From NCBI RefSeq assembly GCF_004801375.1, contig NZ_SSNZ01000006.1:1-64000 (forward strand): a DNA stretch of 64,000 bases, written 5' to 3'. Positions 47,170 through 55,362 of the stretch are shown here, one piece after another (within the stretch, counting starts at the first letter, position 1; every line of letters starts with the position of its first letter). The stretch is from Flavobacterium supellecticarium (GTDB taxonomy: Bacteria; Bacteroidota; Bacteroidia; Flavobacteriales; Flavobacteriaceae). Made by a program: the position numbers and the translations under genes. The notes under the pieces are model-generated. The model was not told the DNA's origin, did not search any database, and worked only from the letters and a program-made list of their open reading frames with translations.

Positions 47170-48162
47170 CTATTCTAAAATTCTGGGTTGGTAATCTTTC
47201 GCCACTTCAGCAATCAGGCGAATATGCTCCGGAGTAGTTCCACAGCAGCCGCCAATAATATTGATCAGGTTATCGTCGAGATATTCTCTTATCAAAACCT
47301 GCATTTCTTCCGGTGTCTGATCGTATTGTCCGAAAGCGTTGGGCAATCCGGCATTCGGATGCGCCGATATATTAAAAGAAGTATTGTGTGCCAGTCGTTT
47401 TAAATACGGTTTTAACTGATCGGCTCCCAAAGCACAGTTAAATCCAACACTTAGCAACGGAATATGCGAAATCGAAATCAGGAAAGCCTCAACCGTTTGT
47501 CCGGACAAGGTTCTACCGGAAGCATCCGTAATCGTACCGCTCACCATTACCGGGATATCGAGATTGCGTTCTTCTTTTACCTCATCGATTGCAAACAAAG
47601 CGGCTTTTGCATTCAATGTATCGAAAATGGTTTCAACCAGTAATATATCACTTCCGCCATCAATAAGTGCTTCGACCTGTTGTTTATAAGCAATTCGTAA
47701 ATCATCGAAAGTAACTGCGCGATATCCGGGATCATTTACATCGGGCGACATACTGGCCGTACGGTTGGTTGGCCCTATAGAACCAGCTACAAAACGTGGT
47801 TTATCTGGATTTTGCGCCGTGAATGTATCGGCTACTTCACGGGCAATTTTAGCCGATTCGTAGTTGAGTTCGTACACCAGATCTTCCAGGTGATAATCGG
47901 CCATACCGATAGTAGTTCCCGAAAACGTATTGGTTTCGACAATATCGGCACCCGCGTCAAAATATTGCGCGTGGATTTCGCGAATCGCCTGTGGTTGTGT
48001 AATGGAAAGGAGATCGTTGTTTCCTTTTAGCGGATGCGGGAAATCTTTAAATCGCTCGCCTCTAAAATCTTCTTCCGAAAAGTTGTATCGCTGTAACATC
48101 GTTCCCATTGCTCCGTCAAGAATCAGGATTCTGTTTTGCAGCGCTTCATTAATCTTTGACAT
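47170..48162 (-). CDS. metH: Methionine synthase, homocysteine-methyltransferase subunit
   Basis: 330 residues. The homocysteine S-methyltransferase domain of Met[23 protein letters not shown] at the start, [31 protein letters not shown] and the zinc-binding [11 protein letters not shown] near the end (Cys pair). Supplies the missing N-terminal part of the protein encoded 5 bp downstream. First gene after the SAM-I riboswitch; about 150 nt of leader separates aptamer and ATG. Confidence 0.94.
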   Translation of the reverse strand: MSKINEALQNRILILDGAMGTMLQRYNFSEEDFRGERFKDFPHPLKGNNDLLSITQPQAIREIHAQYFDAGADIVETNTFSGTTIGMADYHLEDLVYELNYESAKIAREVADTFTAQNPDKPRFVAGSIGPTNRTASMSPDVNDPGYRAVTFDDLRIAYKQQVEALIDGGSDILLVETIFDTLNAKAALFAIDEVKEERNLDIPVMVSGTITDASGRTLSGQTVEAFLISISHIPLLSVGFNCALGADQLKPYLKRLAHNTSFNISAHPNAGLPNAFGQYDQTPEEMQVLIREYLDDNLINIIGGCCGTTPEHIRLIAEVAKDYQPRILE

Positions 48163-48312
48163 TTTTTAGTTTTTTTTAGTTTTAGCCAAAGTCAATATGA
48201 AAACAGCGCCTATAGCACTATAAACATATAGTCTTAGCTTTTTGCAGTTCTGAAAATCAGCGTAAAAAATGTCATCCGTAAAGAGAGAAGGAATACCAGA
48301 AAAGTATTCTTT
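48163..48312 (-). other. Leader between the SAM-I aptamer and metH
   Basis: Presumed expression platform. Read on the minus strand, AGAATAC ... GTATTC (just after the aptamer) forms a small hairpin without a good T-run, and a perfect short palindrome TATAGTGCTATA follows nearer the gene. I could not identify a clear terminator or SD-masking helix, so the output mechanism is unresolved. The 65-codon frame crossing this area is not a gene. Confidence 0.4.
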
Positions 48313-48430
48313 GTTATCTATCCTGAAAACCAATTTGCATTGTTTTCGGGTAGAATGTAGCACCTTCTTTAAAGAGTAAAGGGTTGCTAAGGCTTCATCG
48401 GGTCTATTCCCTCTGCCTTTCGTGATAACA
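48313..48430 (-). promoter_or_regulatory. SAM-I (S-box) riboswitch aptamer
   Basis: On the minus strand P1 is TGTTATC (48430-48424) with GATAACA (48319-48313). Between them are the S-box core elements in order: CGAAAGGCAGAGGGAATAG, ACCCGATGAAGCCTTAGCAACC (48404 region; kink-turn GATGA and the conserved GCAACC), then GGTGCTACATTCTACCC and a P4 hairpin AAAAC...GTTTT. Order, spacing and conserved bases match the SAM-I class. It should reduce metH-metH-metF expression when SAM is plentiful. Confidence 0.92.
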
Positions 48431-48502
48431 TTTCAGTCTGTATAAGAACAGTGCAAAATAACGCAATTGTTTTATACCAACCAAATTTCCGTGCTTAAAT
48501 TG

Positions 48503-49675
48503 CTACACGAGTGCTTGTTCGAGATCGGCAATGATGTCGTTTACACTTTCCAAACCGGCTGAAATCCGTACTAATCCATCGGTAATACTAACCGCCAGAC
48601 GTTCCTGTTCCGTCAGTTTACTATGTGTGGTAGACGCCGGATGTGTAACGATCGTTCGGGTATCTCCTAAATTTGCCGACAAGGAACACAGTTTGATTTT
48701 GTCCAGAAACTGTCGTCCGGCAGCAATCCCTCCTTTGATTTCGAAAGCGACAATATTTCCGCCCAATCGCATTTGTTTTTTGGCGATTTCATATTGCGGA
48801 TGTGACCTTAAAAAAGGATATTTTACCGTTTGTACGTTGGGATGACTTTCTAAAAAGTGCGCGATTTTCTCAGCATTTTCACAATGTTTTTCCACCCGAA
48901 CCGGTAGTGTTTCCAAACTTTTTGACAAAATCCAGGCGTTAAATGGTGCTAAAGCCGGTCCCGTATTTCGTGAAAAAAGATAAATCTCCCGGATGAGTTC
49001 TTCTTTTCCAACTGTCACACCTCCCAAAACCCGACCTTGACCGTCGATTAATTTGGTTGCCGAATGGATCACCAAATCGGCTCCAAAGGCAATTGGATTC
49101 TGAAGATACGGTGTCGCAAAACAGTTATCGACAATCAGAATCAGGTTGTGTTTTTTAGCAATTTTTCCCAGATATTCCAGATCGAGAATATCCACGGCGG
49201 GATTGGTTGGCGATTCAGCAAACAGAATACGAGTGTTCGGTTGGATATAACTTTCGATTGTTTCCGGTTCGGTAATAGTAAAGTAGCTGGTTGTAATATT
49301 CCATTTTGGAAAATACTTTGTAAAAAGCGTATGGGTCGATCCGAATACACTACTGGCCGACACGATATGATCACCGGCATTTAACAGCGCAGCAAAGGTC
49401 GAATACACCGCCGCCATTCCGGTAGCAAAGGCATAACCCGACTCGGCACCTTCCATTTTGCAGATTTTCTCCACAAATTCGCTGGTGTTTGGGTTGGAAA
49501 ACCGACTGTAAATATTCCTATTTTTTTCTTCGGCAAAAGAAGCCCGCATATCTTCGGCATCTTCAAAAATAAAACTGGACGTAAGGTACAATGGTACCGA
49601 ATGTTCCAAATACTGACTGCGTTCTGTCTGAGTTCGAATAGCCTGCGTTTCGAATCCCAATGGTGAGTTGCTCAT
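48503..49675 (-). CDS. PLP trans-sulfuration enzyme, O-succinylhomoserine sulfhydrylase-like
   Basis: 390 residues. Cys/Met metabolism PLP family: SVPLYLTSSFIFEDAEDM, YSRFSNPNTSEFVEKICKMEGAESGYAFATGMAAV, VDNCFATPYLQNP, PLP-lysine in IHSATKLIDGQGRVLGG, and SIGLES-like C-terminal VRISAGLESVNDI. It resembles MetZ more than MetB. Last gene of the metY-osmC-metX-thrA unit, 24 bp after thrA; since the operon also has MetY and MetX (acetyl-type), its exact acceptor (acetyl- or succinyl-homoserine, cysteine or sulfide) is uncertain. Confidence 0.88.
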   Translation of the reverse strand: MSNSPLGFETQAIRTQTERSQYLEHSVPLYLTSSFIFEDAEDMRASFAEEKNRNIYSRFSNPNTSEFVEKICKMEGAESGYAFATGMAAVYSTFAALLNAGDHIVSASSVFGSTHTLFTKYFPKWNITTSYFTITEPETIESYIQPNTRILFAESPTNPAVDILDLEYLGKIAKKHNLILIVDNCFATPYLQNPIAFGADLVIHSATKLIDGQGRVLGGVTVGKEELIREIYLFSRNTGPALAPFNAWILSKSLETLPVRVEKHCENAEKIAHFLESHPNVQTVKYPFLRSHPQYEIAKKQMRLGGNIVAFEIKGGIAAGRQFLDKIKLCSLSANLGDTRTIVTHPASTTHSKLTEQERLAVSITDGLVRISAGLESVNDIIADLEQALV

Positions 49676-49699
49676 GATTTTGTTTGTTTTAAGATAGTT

Positions 49700-52111
49700 T
49701 TATTTCTTTTCCGATAATCGCAGAATATCGCCAAAGACACCTCTTGCGGTTACCGAAGCACCGGCACCGGCACCTTGAATTATAATTGGTTGATCACCGT
49801 ACGAATCGGTATAGATTTCAAAAATCGAATCGGAACCTTTTAATTGTCCCAACGCTGAATTCCCCGGAACAGAGACTAATTTTACATCGAGATTACCTTT
49901 GTCCTGTTGTAAGTCGCCCGACAATTCGCCGATGTAACGCAATACATAACCCGGTTGCTGTTTTTCTTTTACCGACTGATACAATGGGTCCAGTTCGGAA
50001 ATCCGGTTTAAAAATTCCGAAGCACTACCTTGCTGTAATTGTTCCGGGATCAGGTTTTGTATTTTAATTTCTTCAAACTCATTTTGCAGATCAAGTTCCC
50101 GAGCCAGGATCAGTAATTTACGCGCCACATCATTTCCACTAAGATCTTCGCGCGGATCGGGTTCGGTAAAACCTTTGTCGACCGCTTCCTTCAACACCTG
50201 ACTAAACGGTCTGTTTTCGACTGAAAAATGATTAAACAAATAACTTAACGTACCGGAAAACACGCCTTTTATCTTGGTGATATTCTCCCCGGAAAGATGT
50301 AGTAATTTAATGGTGTCGATAAGTGGTAAGCCCGCGCCTACATTGGTTTCGTATAAATAATTTTTCTGATTATCGGCCAGCGTTTTACGGAGTTTTTGAT
50401 AGAACGCATATCCAACGGTATTCGCTATTTTATTCGACGAGATCAGATCGAAACTTTTTTCAGCCAGCGGAATATAGTTTTCGATAAAATCGGCACTGGC
50501 GGTATTATCAATGGCAATCAGGTTTTCCAAATGGTGTTCCTCAGCATAATCGATTACGTCATCCACACTGTACACTTTTCCGTTTTGCTGGATTTCCTGT
50601 CGCCAATCGGCTGTAATTCCGTCCTTATTGAATAGTGCTTTTTTGGAATTTCCAATGGCAAAAATGTTGAGTTTGATTCCTTTTATTTTTTCAATATTCG
50701 CTGCGGAAGCCAAAACCTGATCAATCAGTGTTCCACCAACCAATCCATGTCCGAACACTGCAATATTGATTTTTTTGGCCACACCGAATATTTCTCCGTG
50801 AATCACATTTAGCGCCTTGTGGGTTTGTGCTTTTCGGACAACCAAACTCACATTTTTACCGGTTACGGTATTATTAAACAATACCGGTACAATTTTATTT
50901 CGGATTAAAGCCGTATACGGTTTATGGAACGTACTCAGATCCTGACCAATAATAGAAATCACTGCTACATCATCGTTGGCTGTGATTTTACTTACATCCT
51001 TATTATAAAAATCATTTTCAAACTCCCGTTCCAAACCTACGATTGCTTTGGTCACTTTATCGGCCGCCACTATAATTCCGATTCCCCTTTCGGATGATCC
51101 CTGTGAAATAATACTCACACTGATCTCATTATCGGCCATCACGCGGAAAATACGGGCATCGATTCCGGTTTTACCCAAGAGACCTCTCCCTTCCAGGTTG
51201 ATCAATGCAACATTATCCAGTACCGAAAGTGTTTTAATTCCTTCGTTATCCGACATGGCCGTGATCAACGTTCCCTTGTTGTTATGATTAAAAGTATTCA
51301 GTACCCGAAGCGGGATATTTTTTTCGATAAGCGGTACGATGGTTTTCGCGTGTAGTATGGTCGCTCCGAAGTTGGCCAGTTCGTTGGCTTCGTTAAACGA
51401 CAACCGCTCTATTTTTTTAGCGTCTTTTACCAGATCGGGATTGGCAGTATAGATACCATCCACATGGGTATAATTTTGTAGTTCTTCTGCTTCGAGGTAA
51501 TTGGCAATTAAAGAGGCGGTATAATTACTTCCGTTACGGCCCAAGGTTGTGGTTTCGTTATTGACATTCGATCCGATAAACCCGGTGATAACATTAATGG
51601 TGGTGCCGTTATGTTGTTTGAAGTGATTGAGGATATTCTTTCGTGAGGTCTGTTCCAGCGGTTGTGCATTTCCGAATTTGGTATCGGTCTTGATCAGTAA
51701 TCGCGTATCGGAAAAATTAGCATTGAGTCCTTTTTGTTGTAATGCTTCTGTAACGACCTTTGCAGCGATAACTTCGCCCTGAGCCAGTACGTTATCTTTA
51801 ATTTTAGGGCTGTAATCTCCTAAAAGTGCTACACCTTCGAACAATTTATCGAGTAGGGAAAACTCACTGGAAAGATCGGCTGTCGAATTTCCCTGTTGCT
51901 CCTTTTTAAACGTTTCCAATTGTTTGATATAGGATTTGTTTTTTGAAGCGGCTTCCAGTATTTGTTCCAGTTCATTTGTGGCATTTCCGATAGCCGAAAC
52001 CACTACTGCAATCTTCTCCTGATTTTCGACTTTGTCCTGAATAATACGGAGTACCTTATCGAAACCGCCATTATAAGCCAGCGACTTTCCTCCAAATTTT
52101 AATATTTTCAT
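49700..52111 (-). CDS. thrA: Bifunctional aspartate kinase / homoserine dehydrogenase
   Basis: 803 residues. N-terminal aspartokinase (MKILKFGGKSLAYNGG; TTLGRNGSNYTASLIA; about 1-280), two ACT domains (about 310-450, IDARIFRVMADNEISVSIISQGSSE), then homoserine dehydrogenase (IAVFGHGLVGGTLIDQVL from about 460; GAGLPLIDTIK; EPDPREDLSGNDVARKLLILARE). Supplies homoserine. Overlaps metX by 4 bp. Being in a Met operon suggests the metL-like role of feeding methionine, though the enzyme also serves threonine. Confidence 0.94.
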   Translation of the reverse strand: MKILKFGGKSLAYNGGFDKVLRIIQDKVENQEKIAVVVSAIGNATNELEQILEAASKNKSYIKQLETFKKEQQGNSTADLSSEFSLLDKLFEGVALLGDYSPKIKDNVLAQGEVIAAKVVTEALQQKGLNANFSDTRLLIKTDTKFGNAQPLEQTSRKNILNHFKQHNGTTINVITGFIGSNVNNETTTLGRNGSNYTASLIANYLEAEELQNYTHVDGIYTANPDLVKDAKKIERLSFNEANELANFGATILHAKTIVPLIEKNIPLRVLNTFNHNNKGTLITAMSDNEGIKTLSVLDNVALINLEGRGLLGKTGIDARIFRVMADNEISVSIISQGSSERGIGIIVAADKVTKAIVGLEREFENDFYNKDVSKITANDDVAVISIIGQDLSTFHKPYTALIRNKIVPVLFNNTVTGKNVSLVVRKAQTHKALNVIHGEIFGVAKKINIAVFGHGLVGGTLIDQVLASAANIEKIKGIKLNIFAIGNSKKALFNKDGITADWRQEIQQNGKVYSVDDVIDYAEEHHLENLIAIDNTASADFIENYIPLAEKSFDLISSNKIANTVGYAFYQKLRKTLADNQKNYLYETNVGAGLPLIDTIKLLHLSGENITKIKGVFSGTLSYLFNHFSVENRPFSQVLKEAVDKGFTEPDPREDLSGNDVARKLLILARELDLQNEFEEIKIQNLIPEQLQQGSASEFLNRISELDPLYQSVKEKQQPGYVLRYIGELSGDLQQDKGNLDVKLVSVPGNSALGQLKGSDSIFEIYTDSYGDQPIIIQGAGAGASVTARGVFGDILRLSEKK

Positions 52112-53100
52112 TGTATTTTTTGTTTAGCAGTTATAAATATCTTTTGTAGTAGGGTATTTAATTGTTCGAATTCAATCAGAAAAGCATCGTGCCCGTGAAT
52201 GGATTGTATTTCGTGATAATAAACGTTGGTATGGACTCTTTTTAGAATTTCGTAAGTCTCCCGGTTTTGATCGACAGTAAAAAAATAATCGCTGTCTACG
52301 GCCACCAGGTGAATATGTGCTGTCGTTTCTTTTCCGAATTGCAAAAAACTACCACAATGGCTTGCTTCACCTATGGTTTTGAGTAAATGATTCATCAGTT
52401 TATAGGATGCCAGCTGAAACCTGTTTTTAAGCTTTTCACCATGATGCAATAACCAACCTTCTACCTTATATTCTTTATTGGGATCATTCTGTTCCCGGTT
52501 AAATTTTTTGTTTAGTGACAAAGGCGTACGATACAATAACATGGCATGCAATCGGGCATCATGAATTGGATTTTCGGAATTGTTCAGAATTTTATCCTGA
52601 ACCAACACATTAGCAATCAGCCAGTCGGTCGCTTTCCAGTCGGTTGCAATGGGAATCAGGTTTTCAATTTGCAGTGGTTTTAGAAAGGCCATTTCCCAGG
52701 CAATTCCGCCACCAAGACTTCCGCCGATTACCGCGAACAATTTTTGAATTCCGAGGGATTCCAATCCTTCCCAAAAAATTGCAGCAATATCTTTTGTTGT
52801 AAAGTCTGTATAATTAAGAATCAGGTTATCCGGATTTCCGTCATAGCCATTGCCCGGTATATTAAAAGCGATTACGGTATAATAATCGGTATCAATAACC
52901 GCCCCGGAACCGATCAGACTTTTCCACCATCCGTTTTCACCGGTTACCTGTGAATTTCCGGTTAACGCATGGTTTACCAATACCACCGGAGCCGTTCCGA
53001 CGGGTTGTCCGAAATACTGATAATACAATGGAATCCATCTTTTCACCGCGGCATTCTCCAGTCTAAAATCAAACAGATCTATTTTATGTATACTACTCAT
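52108..53100 (-). CDS. metX: Homoserine O-acetyltransferase family protein
   Basis: Start chosen at 53100 (MSSIHKIDL), 330 residues: AAAGGA precedes it, whereas the longer open frame would include the intergenic hairpin. Alpha/beta-hydrolase with VVLVNHALTGNSQVTG (oxyanion region), nucleophile elbow GGSLGGG and C-terminal GHDAFLIE with the catalytic His. Acetylates homoserine for MetY. It is shorter than many MetX proteins. Whether it uses acetyl- or succinyl-CoA cannot be told from the sequence by eye. Confidence 0.9.
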   Translation of the reverse strand: MSSIHKIDLFDFRLENAAVKRWIPLYYQYFGQPVGTAPVVLVNHALTGNSQVTGENGWWKSLIGSGAVIDTDYYTVIAFNIPGNGYDGNPDNLILNYTDFTTKDIAAIFWEGLESLGIQKLFAVIGGSLGGGIAWEMAFLKPLQIENLIPIATDWKATDWLIANVLVQDKILNNSENPIHDARLHAMLLYRTPLSLNKKFNREQNDPNKEYKVEGWLLHHGEKLKNRFQLASYKLMNHLLKTIGEASHCGSFLQFGKETTAHIHLVAVDSDYFFTVDQNRETYEILKRVHTNVYYHEIQSIHGHDAFLIEFEQLNTLLQKIFITAKQKIQ

Positions 53101-53120
53101 TCCTTTTTCTTTTTTTGAAA

Positions 53121-53154
53121 CTGCCTCTAACGATTGCAGACGTGTCAGAGGCAG
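53121..53154 (-). other. Intercistronic hairpin before metX
   Basis: CTGCCTCT / AGAGGCAG, a perfect 8-bp stem about 20 bases before the metX ATG, without a T-run. Could set the mRNA ends or modulate metX translation; not an obvious terminator. Confidence 0.45.
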
Positions 53155-53192
53155 TAAAAACAAACAAAACAACTTAATTTTCTTTTTCCGAT

Positions 53193-53220
53193 CGGAAGGG
53201 ATCTTGTCAGATCACTTCCG
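53193..53220 (-). other. Intercistronic hairpin at the osmC stop codon
   Basis: On the minus strand CGGAAGTGATCT, loop GACA, AGATCCCTTCCG: 11 of 12 pairs. It spans the osmC stop codon, and no T-run follows, so it is more likely an RNA stability or processing element than a terminator. Confidence 0.5.
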
Positions 53221-53665
53221 ATGTCGTATATTCTTTTACCAGTGTAAGTAAAACCGAAGACGTGTTGAGCAGACTATCGCGTAGCGGGCATCTTTCTTTT
53301 ACGGTATCGATCCATTGTTTTAGTACTACCAGCGAGGCATCTGTAGTTGGTTTCACAACTACTTCTATACGCTTTAAACCGGGTCTGCTATTGGTATCCA
53401 GACCTGCTATTTTACTGGTTTCGAGTTCACCGGATATTTCGATCTGAAGGGCTTTCAGATCCAATTTAAGCTCTCTGGCAACGATGTGACCTACGGCATT
53501 GATACTTCCGGCAAACCCTGCGAGTAAAAACTCAACGGGACTGGGACCATTCTGGTCACCCAGAACTACATTATTACTTATTCTTACTTTGAAATTTTCT
53601 GTTTTCACAACGAATTGTTCGCTGTTTTCAACAAATCCTAATACGTTTACTATTTTGGTACTCAT
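53207..53665 (-). CDS. OsmC/YhfA-type peroxiredoxin-like protein
   Basis: 152 residues. OsmC fold with NNVVLGDQNGPSPVEFLLAGFAGSINAVGHIVARE, where the place of the first catalytic Cys is occupied by a Ser/Ala region (GFAGSINAVG), and a VKERCPLRDSLLN motif holding the second Cys. The first redox Cys thus seems absent, so peroxidase activity is doubtful. Between metY and metX; overlaps metY by 4 bp. Confidence 0.8.
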   Translation of the reverse strand: MSTKIVNVLGFVENSEQFVVKTENFKVRISNNVVLGDQNGPSPVEFLLAGFAGSINAVGHIVARELKLDLKALQIEISGELETSKIAGLDTNSRPGLKRIEVVVKPTTDASLVVLKQWIDTVKERCPLRDSLLNTSSVLLTLVKEYTTSEVI

Positions 53666-54960
53666 GATGTTACTTCTCTTTTTAATTTAACTTTTTCAAA
53701 TGCCTGTCTCAGGTCGGTTTTCAAATCTTCCAGGTCTTCAAGACCTACCGACAAGCGGACTAAATCTTTGGTTACTCCCGTAGCTTCCTGCTGTTCATCG
53801 GTTAACTGTTGGTGCGTGGTACTCGTTGGATGAATAATCAGTGACTTAGAATCACCGATATTAGCCAGCAGCGAAAACAATTTTGTTTCATCGGCCACCA
53901 ATCGTGCGGCATCAAAACCACCTTTTAAGCCAAAGGTTAGCACTCCGTTTTGCCCTTTTGGCAGGTATTGTTTAGCCAACTCATGATAACGACTGGATGG
54001 TAATCCCGGATAATTCACCCAGGCCACTTCTTCCTGTTGTTCCAGCCATTGTGCCAGTTCCAATGCATTTTCACTGTGTTTTTTCACCCGGATATCCAGT
54101 GTTTCTAATCCCTGAATAATCTGAAAAGCATTAAACGGACTTAAAGCGGCTCCAAAATCCCGTAGTCCTTCGATTCGTACTTTCGCGATAAAAGCGGCAT
54201 TTCCTAATGCTACCTGGTATACGAGTCCGTGGTATCCGGTTGACGGTTCTGTAAATTCCGGGAACTTCCCGTTACTCCAGTCAAAATTTCCGGCATCGAT
54301 AATGACACCTCCTAACGAAGTTCCGTTACCGGATATATATTTTGTTAGCGAGTGAATTACAATATTTGCCCCGTGTTCAATCGGGTTTAACAAATAGGGC
54401 GTTGCCACGGTATTGTCTACAATAAACGGTACCTTAAATTGTTGCGCCTGTTTGGAAATGGCCTTGAGATCCAGTACATCCAATTTTGGATTTCCAAGGC
54501 TTTCTGCAAAAAACGCCCGTGTATTTTCCTGAGCTGCTTTTGTAAAGTTTTCCGGATCGGAAGGATCCACAAACGTGGTGGTAATCCCCAGTCGCGGTAA
54601 GGTTACATTCAATAAATTATAGGTTCCGCCATACAGACTGTTGGAAGCCACGATATGATCGCCGGATCGCAGTAATACTAAAAGCGTTGTAGCGATTGCA
54701 GCCGTTCCGGAAGCCGTCACCACGGCTCCGATACCACCTTCCAAAGCCGCCAGGCGTTGTTCCAGTATATCATTGGTCGGGTTATTTAATCGGGTATAGA
54801 TATATCCTGCTTCTGTTAATCCGAACAGATTAGCCGCGTGTTCGGCATTGTTAAATACATAGGATGTTGTCTGATAAATAGGTACGGCACGAGTTCCTGC
54901 GTTATTTTTTACGTTATGTCCTGCGTGCAATGCGTTTGTTGAAAATTTCTGAGTGCTCAT
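53662..54960 (-). CDS. metY: O-acetylhomoserine sulfhydrylase
   Basis: 432 residues, the longer MetY-type of the Cys/Met PLP family. Blocks: VPIYQTTSYVFNNAEHAANLFGL, YTRLNNPTNDILEQRLAALEGGIGAVVTASGTAA, VDNTVATPYLLNPIEHGANIVIHSLTKYISGNG (PLP-lysine SLTKY) and VRLSVGLEDLEDL. Makes homocysteine (or methionine with methanethiol) from O-acetylhomoserine and sulfide. First structural gene after two tandem Met-leader attenuators. Confidence 0.93.
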   Translation of the reverse strand: MSTQKFSTNALHAGHNVKNNAGTRAVPIYQTTSYVFNNAEHAANLFGLTEAGYIYTRLNNPTNDILEQRLAALEGGIGAVVTASGTAAIATTLLVLLRSGDHIVASNSLYGGTYNLLNVTLPRLGITTTFVDPSDPENFTKAAQENTRAFFAESLGNPKLDVLDLKAISKQAQQFKVPFIVDNTVATPYLLNPIEHGANIVIHSLTKYISGNGTSLGGVIIDAGNFDWSNGKFPEFTEPSTGYHGLVYQVALGNAAFIAKVRIEGLRDFGAALSPFNAFQIIQGLETLDIRVKKHSENALELAQWLEQQEEVAWVNYPGLPSSRYHELAKQYLPKGQNGVLTFGLKGGFDAARLVADETKLFSLLANIGDSKSLIIHPTSTTHQQLTDEQQEATGVTKDLVRLSVGLEDLEDLKTDLRQAFEKVKLKREVTS

Positions 54961-54991
54961 GTTTTTATGAATTTAAAGTTAGATTTTGATT

Positions 54992-55030
54992 AAAAAAAAA
55001 GTCCTTTTGGCGCTTTACCAAAAGGACTTT
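54992..55030 (-). terminator. Attenuator terminator A in front of metY
   Basis: On the minus strand AAAGTCCTTTTGG, 7-base loop, CCAAAAGGACTTT (a perfect 13-bp stem), then nine T. It ends 32 bases before the metY ATG. The upstream T9SS gene on this strand has its own terminator at 55563-55587, so this hairpin belongs to the met leader. Confidence 0.9.
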
Positions 55031-55076
55031 ACAGTTTGAACTATATAAACTAGACTAAGTCATTCGCTTTTGGCAA
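55015..55076 (-). promoter_or_regulatory. Antiterminator pairing A
   Basis: TTGCCAAAAG near the end of leader A (minus, 55076-55067) pairs with CTTTTGGTAA (55024-55015) over 10 bp with one G:U. The second strand overlaps the 5' arm of terminator A, so the two helices exclude each other. Confidence 0.8.
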
Positions 55077-55147
55077 TAGCAATGGGTTGCGTACATACAA
55101 ATACACATCATTCGTTTCATCATCATTTTAATTGCTGTTGCCTTCAT
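55055..55147 (-). CDS. Met/Cys-rich leader peptide A of the met operon
   Basis: 30-codon frame ending in TAG. Residues 8-18 read MMMKRMMCICM, and the peptide contains eight Met including the initiator, and four Cys (15, 17, 23, 25). The stop codon falls 24 bases before terminator A, and an antiterminator strand overlaps codons 24-28. Met and Cys are the metabolites downstream of MetY, so stalling at Met or Cys codons should permit transcription into metY. Too short and compositionally extreme to be an ordinary protein. Confidence 0.88.
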   Translation of the reverse strand: MKATAIKMMMKRMMCICMYATHCYCQKRMT

Positions 55148-55207
55148 TTTGTTTGGATTCTTATTGTTTAATTTTTAATACTATCTAAACCTGGATTGTT
55201 GTTAAAT

Positions 55208-55238
55208 AAAAAAAGCCCCTGCTTTTTGCAGAGGCTTT
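55208..55238 (-). terminator. Attenuator terminator B, upstream of leader A
   Basis: On the minus strand GCCTCTGC (55235-55228), loop AAAAA, GCAGGGGC with one G:U, then seven T. Placed between leader B and leader A, with no other open gene, so it can only act on the leader transcript. Confidence 0.85.
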
Positions 55239-55291
55239 GATGCTATATTTTTAAAATGAGACTTTCAAAATTAAGCAAGAGTATCCTCTGC
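55228..55291 (-). promoter_or_regulatory. Antiterminator pairing B
   Basis: GCAGAGG at codons 17-19 of leader B (minus, 55291-55285) is perfectly complementary to CCTCTGC in the 5' arm of terminator B (55234-55228): 7 bp, mutually exclusive with the terminator. Confidence 0.7.
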
Positions 55292-55339
55292 GGAACGTTT
55301 CCACATCATAATACACATATATCGCTTAATTGATTTCAT
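55271..55339 (-). CDS. Met-rich leader peptide B of the met operon
   Basis: 22-codon frame, stop TAA at 55273-55271. Residues 6-13 are RYMCIMMW, with Met 8, 11, 12 and Cys 9. It shares the KR.MCI.M core with leader A (KRMMCICM), so the two may be a duplication. Followed by its own antiterminator and terminator. Nearest promoter is at 55363-55394. Confidence 0.85.
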   Translation of the reverse strand: MKSIKRYMCIMMWKRSAEDTLA

Positions 55340-55362
55340 TTTGTTATTTCTATTTGATGAAG

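Noticed and set aside
48166..48363. A 65-codon open frame upstream of metH on the minus strand
   Set aside because: It runs through the SAM-I aptamer and its leader; composition is not protein-like and the RNA structure explains the sequence.
54992..55238. The two hairpins before metY as terminators of the upstream T9SS gene
   Set aside because: That gene has its own terminator at 55563-55587, and each hairpin has a leader frame and antiterminator attached.
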